A stretch of DNA of 64,000 nucleotides from Agapetus fuscipes (Eukaryota; Arthropoda; Insecta; Trichoptera; Glossosomatidae): NCBI GenBank assembly GCA_951799405.1, contig OX637337.1, positions 18,846,347 to 18,910,346 on the forward strand, given 5' to 3'. Below are positions 42,609 to 54,166 of this stretch, one piece after another. The number at the start of each line of letters is the position of its first letter. The stretch's first letter is position 1. Position numbers and translations under genes: made by a program. The notes under the pieces were generated by a model. It made no database searches. It was given only the letters and a program-made list of their open reading frames with translations, and was not told the DNA's origin.

Positions 42609-43229
42609 TTAGTGTAAATGTGTTATTTAACTTAAGTTTTTAACAAATAACATATTTGTATGGGTCCTCAATTAAAAATTGAATATTGTGAGACATATAA
42701 AGTGCCTTATTTAAATTAACCATTTAATGTATGTATATTCATACTTATCAACGTCTATTTTCTTTATGCACCGTTATTCTAGACAATTTTTTGAAATACA
42801 ATTTTACCACCTTTAATTCACATCCATCGCAATCTAGATTTTAAAAAGATATATATTTAATTACCTCATCGGGGCTTAGTAAATTTCCTGCGCGGTCGCC
42901 TGGTAGACCGCGGCCGACGTTTTTCCCACCCATGGCGTAGACACTTCTTAAGCCACAAGCAAGGCTGCGTTGAGCTCGTAGGATCATGACATAGAGCTAC
43001 GAGAAATATCTTATATGTAGAAATATTATTTGCATTTAAATGTTTTACTTTTTAATAATTCTAGTAAGTGAAAATGTGCTTGGATTTAATAAGAGTGAGT
43101 ATTTTCTTGACAAAAATATGTTTTTAAGCTGTAAATTCAGCGCGTTTACGAGTAGGTACTTATGTTTTTGTATTACTTAAATTAAGAAACCTTTTTTACT
43201 GACCAAGTTTTGTGGGTAAATCTATTTTC

Positions 43230-43500
43230 TGATATGTAGTGCATTGATGAATGCTTGGTGTTTGTAATTGGAAGGTTATGAGGTCGATTCCTAAGGACAC
43301 ACAAAAAAAGTCATTTGATTTTGAAATGTAAGAAGGTTGTAAAATACATGTACCCCTTCTTAAGACCTTTAGTTAAAGGTCCGTTGAGACGGACAGAAAC
43401 AGGGTCTCGTTTGAGAACTGGCACTTTTTAAGCAACGAGAATGCTTGATGAGGATTTTTAATGTGGGATTCATACAAAAGTTGCGTTAACAAGGAAACCT
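43230..43500 (+). repeat. Composite SINE, tRNA head and tail II, old
   Basis: GAAGGTTATGAGGTCGATTCC (B-box region), a body remnant with GGTCCGTTGAGAC and AACAGGGTCTCGTTTGAGAA, and a weak tail II (TTTAATGTGGGATTCATAC). Confidence 0.55.
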
Positions 43501-43659
43501 GCATTAAAATAATTTATTTAATATTTTAGATTCCAATTTACTAAGAACCTTATGTGACACCTTTAAAATTAGCCATTCAAATTCCGAAAAAATATTATCT
43601 TCTTCTTAATAATAAAATTGAAAAAGTATACACTTTTAAACTTCAATAACTTCCGCATC

Positions 43660-43890
43660 TATAATCTAATATAATATATCTATAATCTAAGTTGCAAGGA
43701 TATATTCATTCAAAGCTTTCAGATGTATGCCCACAAACAAACACGTGTAGTTCGCGCTTACAAATGCTGATTGTGTACTCACAAATAAAATCCAAACCTC
43801 AAATGAACATAAGCCCTGCAACTCTTGCCGACATTCCCTGAAACAGGGGTGACATTGGCAAAGTGAACCATTTTTTACAGTATGCATAAT
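43660..43890 (-). repeat. Repeat A, subfamily 2
   Basis: Nearly the same sequence as 14375-14590 and 51690-51945 on the opposite strand; ends in TAGATTATAGAT repeats. Confidence 0.85.
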
Positions 43891-44354
43891 AAATCATATA
43901 GACCAATTCTTCAATTTCTTTTTAAATCTCAAACCAGCTACGGCGTAGACGCAAAAATACAAAGAAAAAATCTCTACGAATAATGCCGCAAGTTGAAATC
44001 GTACTCTGGAATTTTATCCAGGTTAGCTCAAAGTATGTAACATTATTATTATTTTTTTTATTTTTTATTTATTTATTACAGAAAACAACAGCACATACAC
44101 ATAAAATAAGTAAAGATTTATAATAAATACATATAAGGCCAATAAGAGTTTTCTTAAATAAAAATAATTACAATAAAAGCTTATATTATGATAATAATAT
44201 AATAAAGAAGTATGTAAGGATAGAAAGAAATGGCGGTTGATCTGTGATGTTGGCGGCTAGGGTTTGTTAAAGTAAAATTGGTTTTTGATTTAGTTTTTTA
44301 TGTCCATGTATATATTGTTATCTATTGATTTTAAAAATGTAATTTGCCATGTAT

Positions 44355-44617
44355 GTTCCTTGACTTATAGGTTGTTATGCGGCTGACCACCCATACTGTA
44401 AAAAAATTGGTTCACTTTGCCAATGTCACCCCTGTTTCAGGGAAGGACGGCAAGAGTTGCAAGGCTTATGTTCATTTGAGATTGGGTTTTTATATTGTAG
44501 GTCCACATGCGGCATGTGTTAGCGCGAAATTATACATGTCTGCTTGTAGGAATGCATTTAATATAAATCTTAAATGATATATATCTTTGCAGCTTAGATT
44601 AGATTAGATTAGATATG
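44355..44617 (+). repeat. Repeat A, subfamily 1, full length
   Basis: From TTCCTTGACTTATAGGTTG to CTTAGATTAGATTAGATTAG. Serves as the best uninterrupted reference for subfamily 1. Confidence 0.88.
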
Positions 44618-44876
44618 ATAATCTCAAGAGCCCTCTGCGAGCTTGGTCGTCGCTGTAGAAAGCGCCAATTCTCAAGCAAGACCCAGTTGTTGTAAGGTTG
44701 GATGGACCTTTCAGTGACCGGTCTTTGGTAAAGGTGTATGAATTTTTCAACCCAGCGAAGAGCACATTCGAAATATAAATGGTATATTTTGTGCTCCGCC
44801 GGGATCCGAATCCTCAACCTTCCATTTACGAGTCCGAAGTGTTGCCACTACGGACTACGGACCGGTCCAATTATGC
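44618..44876 (-). repeat. Composite SINE without 5S head
   Basis: Minus strand starts GGACCGGTCCGTAGTCCGTA (tRNA-like), B box GGATTCGGATCCC, body, and the start of tail II (GCAGAGGGCTCTTGAG) cut short at the Repeat A end. The 5S segment is absent. Confidence 0.8.
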
Positions 44877-46049
44877 TTAAACTTCACAATAACGTTTTTT
44901 AGAACACATTGAAACTAAAACAGCGAAATTATTGAGGTTTATGTTTAAATAGATATATGGAAAAATTCCACATCTGAGTTTAAAAGTAATGTTTTATACT
45001 TGGTTTTGTATGAAGAAGTTATGTAGCTGCATAGCTGTGTGGAGAAATGGTTCAGCTATATGCAGGAATGTTTTTTAAGCAATTTATCACACAGCCAGTA
45101 AGCTTGCGGGCATCTTATACATGCAAAAGGAAACGGCTTGCTCTTTGCGCCGCTTTATTTGAGAGATGTTGCCACTTTTCCAAGTATAAAATTTTACGTT
45201 GAAAAATGTACGAAAACTAAAACTCCCCGTAGATGCATTGTTTAAGTATTCAATTTTGTTTTGGTAAACGCTACAGCTGAGTCTAAACGTATATTTTTAT
45301 ACTTTGAGTTCAGATTGACCCACTCGCTAGCTCCTAATGTCCCTGTGTTGCTGCAGTGAACGCTGTATCCCAAGTAAAAAAACAGGTGTTTACTCAACTA
45401 TAACGTTTCCCAAAAAATCTATGAAAACTCAAACAACGTCTCTAGTGAGCGTCGTAGATTCCATATATTTTCGGATAAATACTAAGCTTGAGCTTAAAAA
45501 TCATTATCATTATCATCATCATCACCAAAAAGAAAATATGAGTTTAATACTGGGGTAATACTGGAGTTCAGAGGTAGAAAATATCTTTGAAAAAGCTTAA
45601 ACTTATTCATATACAAGTATGTACAAATGTGTTGGTGCATTCATTTGAAAAGAGTTAAAAAATAATATCGATTTCTAAACAGGAGAAGAATAAATGTGTG
45701 TGTTTTAAAGACTCTCTCATCTCTATATATTTTCTCACAAAATAAATATACCGTTTCTACTTCTTGAACTTAACACAAAAATAAATTAAATTAATGATAA
45801 AAATACTAATTTCATAATTGTTTTCAAATAGGAGGACAAATTTTCTTTGCTTAAATTGGTTTATGAACAATTTTATGTTAAACGCGTTGCTAACAAAATA
45901 ACAAAAATGGACGAAAATAAACATTATTGTTTGCTGAACGCTTGTGTATTTTTAAAAATCCTTAATTAAAAAAAAATTGAACAACTCAAAATAATTAACT
46001 GAAATAAAAAATACAAAATTCTAAGCAAAATATTTGTTACGCCGCGCCG

Positions 46050-46165
46050 TTAATAAACATATTCACGAATTGTGGGTGAACACTGTTTGTTGTGCTGCGC
46101 CGGAAATCGAACCCATGATTTTTTAATTAGCCATAACTTCTAGACTACGGATCAGTTTTATTGAT
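46050..46165 (-). repeat. Composite SINE head remnant
   Basis: Minus strand: CTGATCCGTAGTCTAGAAGT and B box GGGTTCGATTTCCGGCGCAG. Confidence 0.55.
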
Positions 46166-46215
46166 GGAATATAATACGATATAATATATAATACGAGATC
46201 CAAAAACAGCAATAA

Positions 46216-46551
46216 GTGAGAAAATATATACACAGAAATGCAATACAAAATTTCTTTACTGACTGCTTCACTGTATCGCAACAAGATTGTGTACAATGTA
46301 CCTACATCTTTGAAAATAGAGCAAAAAATCAAAGTCCTACATGGTGGGTCTCCTCACATCTTAGTTGCCACCAGCTTCCGGGTTCTCTGCCCACCCTTGG
46401 GAACACTTACGGCCCTTCCGGTGCTCATTTTTCGTGCCTCGTTATTTCGGACTACGCCAGACTGATAGTAAATCGTCTTGTATTGCAACAAGGGACAGTG
46501 AAGCACAGTGAAGCGCATTGCATTGAAAACTGGACAAAAATTCATCAATAA
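46216..46551 (+). other. GC-richer island with a 111-codon open frame, unassigned
   Basis: The frame includes SPTWWVSSHLSCHQLPG and GTVKHSEAHCIENWTK. Overlapping frames on both strands are also open, so it may be non-coding. No domain recognised. Confidence 0.15.
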
Positions 46552-46639
46552 GTATTTTGGAACCTAATTGTAAATACATATTTTTTCCCTTATATAACTA
46601 ACGTTGATTGTCACAGCTATTGTCATTGCTTGTCTGCAA

Positions 46640-46748
46640 AAAGTACTTGTGAGAATGTGTAGGCGCAAACCTACGTGTGCCTGTCTGTCAGCATGCATTT
46701 AAAATGAGCCTTAAATGTTAACGTATCTTTGCAGCTTAGATTATTATA
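46640..46748 (+). repeat. Repeat A, 3' part
   Basis: GTAGGCGCAAACCTACGTGT, GTCAGCATGCATTTAAAATG and ATCTTTGCAGCTTAGATT. Confidence 0.7.
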
Positions 46749-46854
46749 GATTTTAGATTTTAAAAAATCTTACGGTATTTATGAAATTCACTTTTTTTTT
46801 GTATAGATTTCTTTGTAAGGTTTTGTTCTTTTATATATTTAAATGTAATTTTTT

Positions 46855-47108
46855 ATTCATATTCCTTGACTTATAGGTTGGTATGAGGCTGACCACTCAT
46901 ACTGTAAAAAATGGTTCACTTTGCCAATGTTACCCCTGTTTCAGGGAAGGTCGGCAAAAGTTGTGGGGCTTATGTTCATTTGAGGTTTGGATTCTATTTG
47001 TAAGTACACATTCAGCATTTGTGAGCGCGAACTACACTTGTTGGTTTGTGGGCTTACATCTGAGAGCTTTAAATGAATATATCCTTGCAACTTAGATTAT
47101 AGATTATA
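46855..47108 (+). repeat. Repeat A, subfamily 2, full length
   Basis: Complete from ATTCCTTGACTTATAGG to CTTAGATTATAGATTATAGA; closest relative is 14375-14590. Confidence 0.88.
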
Positions 47109-47538
47109 GACTTCATTGTGGTATTTTATACTTTATAATTTTTATGGTTTGTGTATTAACAACTTTACTTTATCATTAAAATAGAATCATTTTTCTTACT
47201 TCGTTTTTGATGCGACAAGAGTCTAATCATAATTTATTTTCTTATTATGTTAAGTTTACCTCAATGCATGCACCTGACGTGTTGGCACACGTAAACATAT
47301 TCTACTTCCTATAGAATTACCAACATTACATGCTTTTTGCCCCTGTGCAGTGCAAGAAAGTTACTCTAGATGTATCCAACATAAAAAATTGGCTCAATTT
47401 GGCCAGTTTATTAAGAACAACACCCCTCTGTGCACCAGGCCGCTACAAAGTTGTTCACTTCGCTTCGTAGAAAGGAGCCACCCCTGAAATAAGATGTGGC
47501 GCATGAGATGTAACGCTCGGTGTGAGCTCGGTGACTAA

Positions 47539-48692
47539 CCCCCGTATTCACGATCAAAACTGGCACTTACTTAAGGGCAAACTAGCGCTTAGATTGGGGA
47601 AATTCATTTCAAGAACAATACTTAAGGTAAAATTAGCGCTTAAGCGCTCCAAAAACTAGCACTCAGGTAAGTAAGGTCGACACGTATATTAACCAACGCT
47701 TAAGCGCTGTCAAAATATTCCGTCATATTTCATTGTTATCACATTTTTTGTTTGATTGGGAATTTACATGAAAAAATGAATTCTTACTATAAACATGATT
47801 TTTACGAGTGTATTAACATTGTTTTGACGAGTTTATTTACATTGCTTGACCATCAGAATTGGGTTTGTTCTCCGGTATGGTCTAGGACCATACTGCAATG
47901 ACAGATGAACTGTCAAAATATTCCGCCGCATTTCATCAGCACATTTTTTGTTTGGTTGTGAATTATTTACATAAAATAATGAATTCTTTCAATACAGTTG
48001 ACTTCAACGAGAATAATAACATTATTTGTTCAAAAATAGTGTCCCAAGAAAATATATCAGAGACTGTAAAGACCCATTTACGTATTACGAAGAGGAAGAA
48101 TTTAGAAGACGTTTTTGATTGAAAAAATGCGTCGTTCTGTATACAGTTTTGCCGTTGCTCATTGAGGGTTGCAAAGCCAACGATTTCTTCGATCTGTTTA
48201 TCTTCTATTACAGGTTTTTCTTTAATCAGAGCCACCAGCAGCTTCTTTTTCGCTGGAGAAAACAACATCTTTTTGGCGCTGAAATCGATCAAAACACTTT
48301 ACATTGGATATTACATAAATGTATTTTTAAAAACTAATAGAAATTGTAAACAAACAAATTCGTACTTACGGTATACTTAAATTAGTAATTGCGTTATACG
48401 TACTTATTTGTTGTCAAGTTTTATGCAAAGCTGATATGACATTGAAATTTGAAAGAGGCGGCAATGATAAGAGTGAAGTACGCCGAATATCGGTCGGAAG
48501 GTACTGACCAATTACAGAGCTGGGTTTTTTCGAGAGCCAATGACAAACCCGTACGTCTCCTGGGGGTTGGGCACTACGCTGATTACTGCTTGAGTGTTCT
48601 TTGTGAAACAAAACGCTCCAGAATGTCGACCCTTGAGTAAGTGTAGCGCTTGAGTAAGGCACTTAAATCAGTTTTGATCGTGAATACGGGGG
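47539..48692. mobile_element. Degraded PIF/Harbinger-type transposon, 1154 bp
   Basis: Inverted ends CCCCCGTATTCACGATCAAA match for about 24 bp. TAA lies at 47536-47538 and 48693-48695. The interior has several AGCGCTTAAG-like motifs near the ends and one coding remnant. The transposase itself is absent, so this is a deletion derivative. Confidence 0.75.
47963..48292 (-). pseudogene. SANT/Myb-like DNA-binding protein remnant of the Harbinger element
   Basis: 109 codons. The N-terminal part FSPAKKKLLVALIKEKPVIEDK resembles the first helix of the Myb/SANT-like domain of the second protein that PIF/Harbinger elements encode, which in that family assists the transposase. The remaining two thirds are not recognisable. 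The location within Harbinger-type ends supports the reading. Confidence 0.45.
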
Positions 48693-49004
48693 TAAGTCAG
48701 GCCTTAAGTAACATGTTGCCGGTACTTGGGCGGAGAAATAAAGCGCTTAATATTGTGTCATGTGAAGAGACTTAAAAGTTAAGGAGTGTATGAGATCACG
48801 AACTTAATTAAACTATTAACATAAGGTATTTATAGTCGTTCGAATTATCAAGAATATAATCTGGATTACAATAAAAAAAAGGATGCAACGATTGAAAAAA
48901 AATGGCGGTTGATCTTTGATTCCTTTTATTTATTGATTTTGTCTAGATTTATTTTAAGGTATTATTATTTTTCAACTTCAAGTTATGTATTATTCGTAAT
49001 GAAC

Positions 49005-49218
49005 TACAGATCTATAGGTTGGTATGAAGTTCACCATCCATACTGTAAAAAATGATTCACTTTGCCAATGTTACCCCTGTTTCAAGAAGGTTTGGCATGA
49101 GTTTCAGGACTTATTTTCATTTGAAATTTTGGTTTCATAATATCTAGTAATATGTAAGCGCGAATTTATACGTAAAGGCATGCATCTTATACGAATCCTA
49201 AATGTTATATATCTTAGA
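49005..49218 (+). repeat. Repeat A copy, diverged
   Basis: TATAGGTTGGTATGAAGTTC, AATGATTCACTTTGCCAATG, ATCCTAAATGTTATATATC. Confidence 0.75.
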
Positions 49219-50035
49219 TTAAAAAGACACAGTTTTCAATAAGTATAAATAATAAAATAAAATGGTTAACAATTTGTTTTTCTTACAATTTAAAAGAAAT
49301 ATATGACGACTGTGAAATGTCTCACGGTAAAGTTACAAACGTCTAGTATTTAAATTGTCTCTCACATCTGCTACTGTGTGTTAGTAGTACTCGCGTGACA
49401 ACTTTAAAATTAATGTAACAAACGGATCTCAGTAATTTTATCTTTTGCTCTTCTTAAAGAACTCTCGGCATCAAATTAAGTTACAAAACTTGATCCGTCT
49501 TATTTTGTAATTATTTAAGGTAAGTTGGAAGGTTATTTAAGATAAAATGGAAATACATAGAAAAAAAACAAAATCAGTTACTAGATGGGCTCTTGTATCT
49601 TCAATCCATTTTTATATTTACGCGATCGATGGAAGCTTTTGTTGTTGAAATGTTTTACACTAGTCGAAAAGATTTGACCGTATTTCAATGTCACATATAA
49701 ATAATGTTCTCTAAGCACGAGGATGTCCCCATAGTCCAGAAAGTAGTGGAAATTTTAATGGCGTTTTCCTGTTGACTTCATTTCTGTTTTCTAACTTTTA
49801 ATTGATGTATAATTTAATTCTGAAAATAATATTCACTAAATCTTAATCAAACTTAAAAAAACTGAATCTTTTAGCATGAATAATGTTTCGATAAAAAAAA
49901 AACATCAGTGTTGGTTTAGAGCTTTAATTACGTTAATTAACATCTTGCTGAAAAATAAAGTTCAACGAGAGTTACGGTCGTTTGACATATTATCAAACTA
50001 TAATTAAATTTAAATGTTTGTTACATAAGTCGAAC
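49219..50035. other. No feature recognised
   Basis: A short stretch at 49540-49590 resembles the right end of the MITE at 3692 (GGAAATACATA, ATCAGTTACT) but is too short to call. Confidence 0.35.
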
Positions 50036-50037
50036 CA

Positions 50038-50365
50038 TTATGGAAGAACTTGCATTATTCTTAACGTTTCGTTGATGACGTCGCAAATTTCTTCTTTTCT
50101 GCGCAACGATTAAGCATGAACTGATTTTAGTATCACATATTATTTTAAACCCTCACAAGTTATCATTAAGATAGATGGCATCTATTGAGATTGACTAAAA
50201 AAAAGTGATATTGAAAATTATAGTTGCATTCTCAATCATAATAATTATAACCTTCGTTGGAGTGTTCATCCTCAATCGTTATGCATAGAGGATGCCTCCG
50301 ATGCCTCCTGAAGGCGTTGGCTACGTCACCAATGAAACGTCAAAAATAATGCAAGTTCTCACATA
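50038..50365 (+). mobile_element. Penelope-type foldback with hammerhead-like core
   Basis: AAGAACTTGCATTATTCTTA (50045 on) and, 230 bp later, AATAATGCAAGTTCTCAC form about 48-bp opposing arms with mismatches. The plus-strand arm at 50308-50338 reads CTGAAGG, a CGTTGG/CCAATG stem, then AAAC. Confidence 0.5.
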
Positions 50366-51179
50366 ACGTTTCGTCTAATATCCAAATAGTATAAATGATC
50401 TTGAAATTATATTACGAAACTTACAAATGAGCTGCACATACAGTGCAATTTCTTATAGCGTAGTTTCCGAAGGTGTCAGTGCCCCAAGCAATGTGAAAGC
50501 ATAAATAATAAGTATAATATAAATCCTTTTGATTCACTCATTTTGTGCTGCAAAATAGTTATAGTGTCAGTAACTTGACTTTTATTGTACACAAATTTAA
50601 AAAAAATGTATAAAAAATAGTTTTGGAAAATAATTTTTAAAACTGACTCCCATGGTGTTCTCCAATACATACGAGCATTTCTGTTCGGCAAGATTTTGAC
50701 AAAAATTTGATTATATGGAAGAAAAAATATGTACATTATTTATTAAAGAATTATTTCTGAAGACGTAAATGATTTCGTGTATTTTTCTAGATAAATGAAA
50801 TCGTTATGTTTATAAACTCAAACGTTTGTTTCATCAACAATGAAAAAAATACACTGTGTTAATTTTTCCCACAATAATTACTTGAATAATTACCAGATAA
50901 CATCAAACATTTTTTCACGTTTAAGTCCAAAAATTGGATACTCAATTTTTAATGGAGAGTGGCACACAAGCCTTCCAGAATACACCCTCGGGGCTTAATT
51001 CTTCATAGGGGAGATTTCCACCCCAAAAACCTGTTTATCTTTCAGTATAAAACGTCCAACCCAGCTGTCAGCACGAATTCGTACCCCAAGTACCAAAATT
51101 TACGTTATAACTTACACATATTTAGTTCACGTTTTCTTTTCTTTTTTTTAAATAATGTGTTTAGTTTTTTGGTTAACGT

Positions 51180-51440
51180 TTTTGACTAGTAATCGGAAGT
51201 TTTAGAGTTGAACGCCCGGCAGTTTGAGCTCAAATATAAACAAAAAAATTGTTTTGAATATGCTCATCGATTGATTGAAAAATTCATTTGCTTTTACCAA
51301 AGCTCTAACCAGCCTTACAGCGATTGGGTTTTTTTCGAGAGAAGGCAGTTTCTGTTGCAACAACAAAGCTCGCAGAGTGATCTTGAGGTGTGATTTACAA
51401 AAAAAAAGCAGCGCTCCCAAAATTAATTATCCTTATTAAC
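51180..51440 (+). repeat. Composite SINE, tail II, old head
   Basis: GACTAGTAATCGGAAG (head), GAAAAATTCATTTGCTTTTACC and AACCAGCCTTACAGCGATTG (body), then GATCTTGAGGTGTGATTTAC and AAAGCAGCGCTC (tail II). Confidence 0.7.
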
Positions 51441-51684
51441 TATTATACATATTTAAGTACGTACAAAAATAAACAAGTTTACTTTTTCAATGCTGTTTTT
51501 TTTGCCTTTTTGTTTACAATAAAATATTGAAAGTTATTTGTCATTTGATCGCAATCACAAGATTAATTAAAAAATAAAAGGAAAGCTAGTGAAGACGAAA
51601 CCGTTTTGACAAGTTTTTGTAACTTACATTTAAAAAATAAAATTCATTTTACTATGTGAATACACACACTATAATCTCTCTATA

Positions 51685-51946
51685 ATCTATTGTTATGTCT
51701 AATCTAAGTTGCAAGGATATATTCATTCAAAGCTCTCAGATGTATGCCCACAAACCAACAAGTGTAGTTCGCGCTTACAAATGCTGAATGTGTACTTACA
51801 AATAAAATCCAAACCTCAAATGAACATAAGCCCCACAACTTTTGCCGACCTTCCCTGAAACAGAGGTGACATGGGCAAAGTGAACCATTTTTTACAGTGT
51901 GGGTGGTCAGCCTCATACCAACCTATAAGTCAAGGAATACACCATC
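51685..51946 (-). repeat. Repeat A, subfamily 2, full length
   Basis: Minus strand TTCCTTGACTTATAGGTTGG through the GTAAGCGCGAACTACACTTG block to AACTTAGATTAGACAT. Confidence 0.88.
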
Positions 51947-52349
51947 CAAAATAATTAAAATTCTCACCAGAAGCACTGTTTTATTTTCCTTAACTTTTTT
52001 ACGCTACGGATGAGTTTAAGCGTAGAATTTTGTACTCGGTGTTTGGGATAACCTTTCAGGCTGAAAAAAAACAAGGGCTGTTTTTTTAAAACTTATTCAA
52101 TTTTGGGCGCCTGAAAAAGAGTGGTGGGTTGACGATGTCCACTTCGAAAAGTTTTCAGATTAAATTGAGCCTTTTTTGTGGTATTTATGAAATGAGCGTG
52201 ACATGTTTTAGATGGATATTTTTTTACGGGATACTACAGCAAGGGTGAAAAATTGATATACAGGCAAAGGTAAGCGATAAAGAGTGAAAAATAAATACAG
52301 AGGTATAACGAATACTAATGATTGAAAATTTAGAAATCCTTTCAACTGA

Positions 52350-52440
52350 ACAACCAAGCTCGTAAAGGACTCATGAAGTGTGCCTCACACAAATACAGCG
52401 CTCATCAAAGAAATCATCCTAATTTTTTTTAATTTCATTT
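52350..52440 (+). repeat. Composite SINE tail II fragment
   Basis: AACCAAGCTCGTAAAGGACTC, GAAGTGTGCCTCACACAAAT and ACAGCGCTCATCAAAG, closest of all copies to the LINE-2 3' end. Confidence 0.7.
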
Positions 52441-52454
52441 ACATGTGAAAACTT

Positions 52455-52733
52455 TGAGGGGCTTATTAACGCAACTAAGCTACACATATAGTGTAACTTC
52501 TTGCCTGCGTTATCCCCGAAGGGGTCGCATGTGGCGCTTTGGGACCTATTTATTTTTACAGGTAAGGGGGCCGGCCTCACACCAACCACTTTCAGTTGAA
52601 GTGGGGGTTTCCCAGCTCCCGGAGGGGCTGGTTCTCATTTCTTGTGAAGGCTGAGTAAACCTTTGAGATCGAACCCTTACTCTCGGCATGAAATGCAAGC
52701 ATTCTACCAATTGAGCTATCGACCTTTTTACGA
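52455..52733 (-). repeat. SINE-B copy, tRNA-headed
   Basis: Minus strand: GGTCGATAGCTCAATTGGTA (A box), GGGTTCGATCTC (B box), body GCTTACTCAGCC-like region, TTCAACTGAAAGTGGTTGG, GCGACCCCTTCGGGGATAAC, and the 3' end with AGCTTAGTTGCG. Parallel to 58682 and 63662. Confidence 0.8.
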
Positions 52734-52735
52734 GC

Positions 52736-52985
52736 TTGATCGTCGTCGCTACAAAGTGCCAATTCTCAAGCAAGACCCAGTTGCTGTAAGGCTGGATGGA
52801 CCTTTTGTGACCGGTCATTGGTAAAGGTTTTATGAATTTTTCAACCCGGCGAAGAGCAAATTTGAAAATATAAATGGTATATTTTTTGTGCTCCGCCGGG
52901 AATCGAACCCACAACCTTCCCATTCAGAGTCCGCAGTGTTACCACTGAGCTGCGGACCGGTCAATTAAAAGTACAATTAACAGAG
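52736..52985 (-). repeat. Composite SINE with the best-preserved tRNA-like head
   Basis: Minus strand GACCGGTCCGCAGCTCAGTG with A box CAGCTCAGTGGTAAC and B box GGGTTCGATTCCC, then the standard body; ends at CGACGATCAAGCTCG without a tail, next to SINE-B. No 5S segment. Confidence 0.82.
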
Positions 52986-53635
52986 TCGTGTAAAATCAAA
53001 ACCGGAAACCTAGGAGGCTTTTAAGAAAATGAGATAAATGTAAAGACATACGGAGAATCTCATATGGTTTGATTTCATAATATGTTTATCTCATTTTTTA
53101 ATAAGTATTAAATTGCCAACTTTGATTCCTTACGATTTTTATATGACCTTCTACTTTAGAACGTTTTTTTTATAAATAAAAAAAAAAAGAATTGTGTGTT
53201 TGTGGGAAAAAATATTATTTTAAAAATTCAGACGTACTTTTCTAATTAGTATTATTATAATCATTACTGCTTTAATTAAACTTCATTTATTATTCCTGCA
53301 AAAAGGGTTCAAACGGTTAAATGATGATAACAAATGGCACCCTTCCTATTTATTCAACTCTGCGTTTTAATTAAAATTAAATGTGTTTTAGCATTCAAAC
53401 TGAGCCAAAATAATACATTACAGAAACTAATATTTACGTGACCTAGATATACACACACTGTTTAAAAAAATGCGTAGTCGAAATGCACCTACACAAAAAG
53501 GCATACAAATTATCTAAGAAAAAAAAGATAAACATTTTCATTTTTAAGAGTTATGAAAATAATTGGGACTAGTTTCCAGTGGTAATCATTTCCAAAAGTA
53601 ATCATTTACACCGATGTGACTAAGAACATTGTGTT
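52986..53635. other. No feature recognised
   Basis: AT-rich, single-copy looking. Confidence 0.35.
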
Positions 53636-53639
53636 CGTT

Positions 53640-53775
53640 TATTACAGCCAGTCACAGGTTCTTCCAGTCTTACAGCAACTGAATGTTGGTGCTTTGAAGC
53701 GATGATTAAGGTTGCAGAGGGATTTTTAGTTGTGATTCACACAACAACCGTGCTCAACCAATGAATCAGTCAAAG
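53640..53775 (+). repeat. Composite SINE body and tail II, 5'-truncated
   Basis: TTCCAGTCTTACAGCAACTG, GAAGCGATGATTAAGGTTGC and GTTGTGATTCACACAACA. Confidence 0.6.
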
Positions 53776-54166
53776 ATAAGGAATAATAAGAACTTGGTTT
53801 TGATTGCCTTATACCTATTATGTTCCATGACCGGTTTCACAAACAAACCATTTGCCAGGTTACATGTGAAAGATTACAAAATGAATGCCTCTAAGTCAAT
53901 GTAATTATTTGAATATTATTACTGAGTTATTTTGGTACATGTCATAACAGTTATTTTCTATAAGAAAAGATTTTATCACTCAAGAATCAGACAACTAATT
54001 ATATTATTATTGAAAAATGTATTTTTGTACACATATTTTTAACAATAATTTTTTATACAAACAGCTAACAGTTTCATTATGCAAATTCATTTCCGTGAAT
54101 TCCACAATTTCAGAATTTTACATTATTCGTTTAAAACTAAAACTAAAATTTCCTTGTTTCTTTTCA

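Larger units (their letters stand above)
42105..42650 (+). repeat. Repeat A copy carrying two insertions
   Basis: Repeat A segments GAGGTTTAGGTTTTAATTAG to GTGTGAACTTACAAACA, then ATATCTGCTTGTTGGGATGC, then GTGTAAATGTGTTAT, are separated by a foldback (about 42215-42440) and a Harbinger-like MITE (42481-42608). Confidence 0.75.

Noticed and set aside
46883..47095. 70-codon frame that recurs at 51704, 43687 and 14385
   Set aside because: It is Repeat A read in one frame. Recurrence comes from the repeat, and subfamily 1 copies break the frame.
52546..52923. 125-codon minus-strand frame
   Set aside because: It spans the junction of two SINEs (SINE-B and the composite SINE) and is not a gene.
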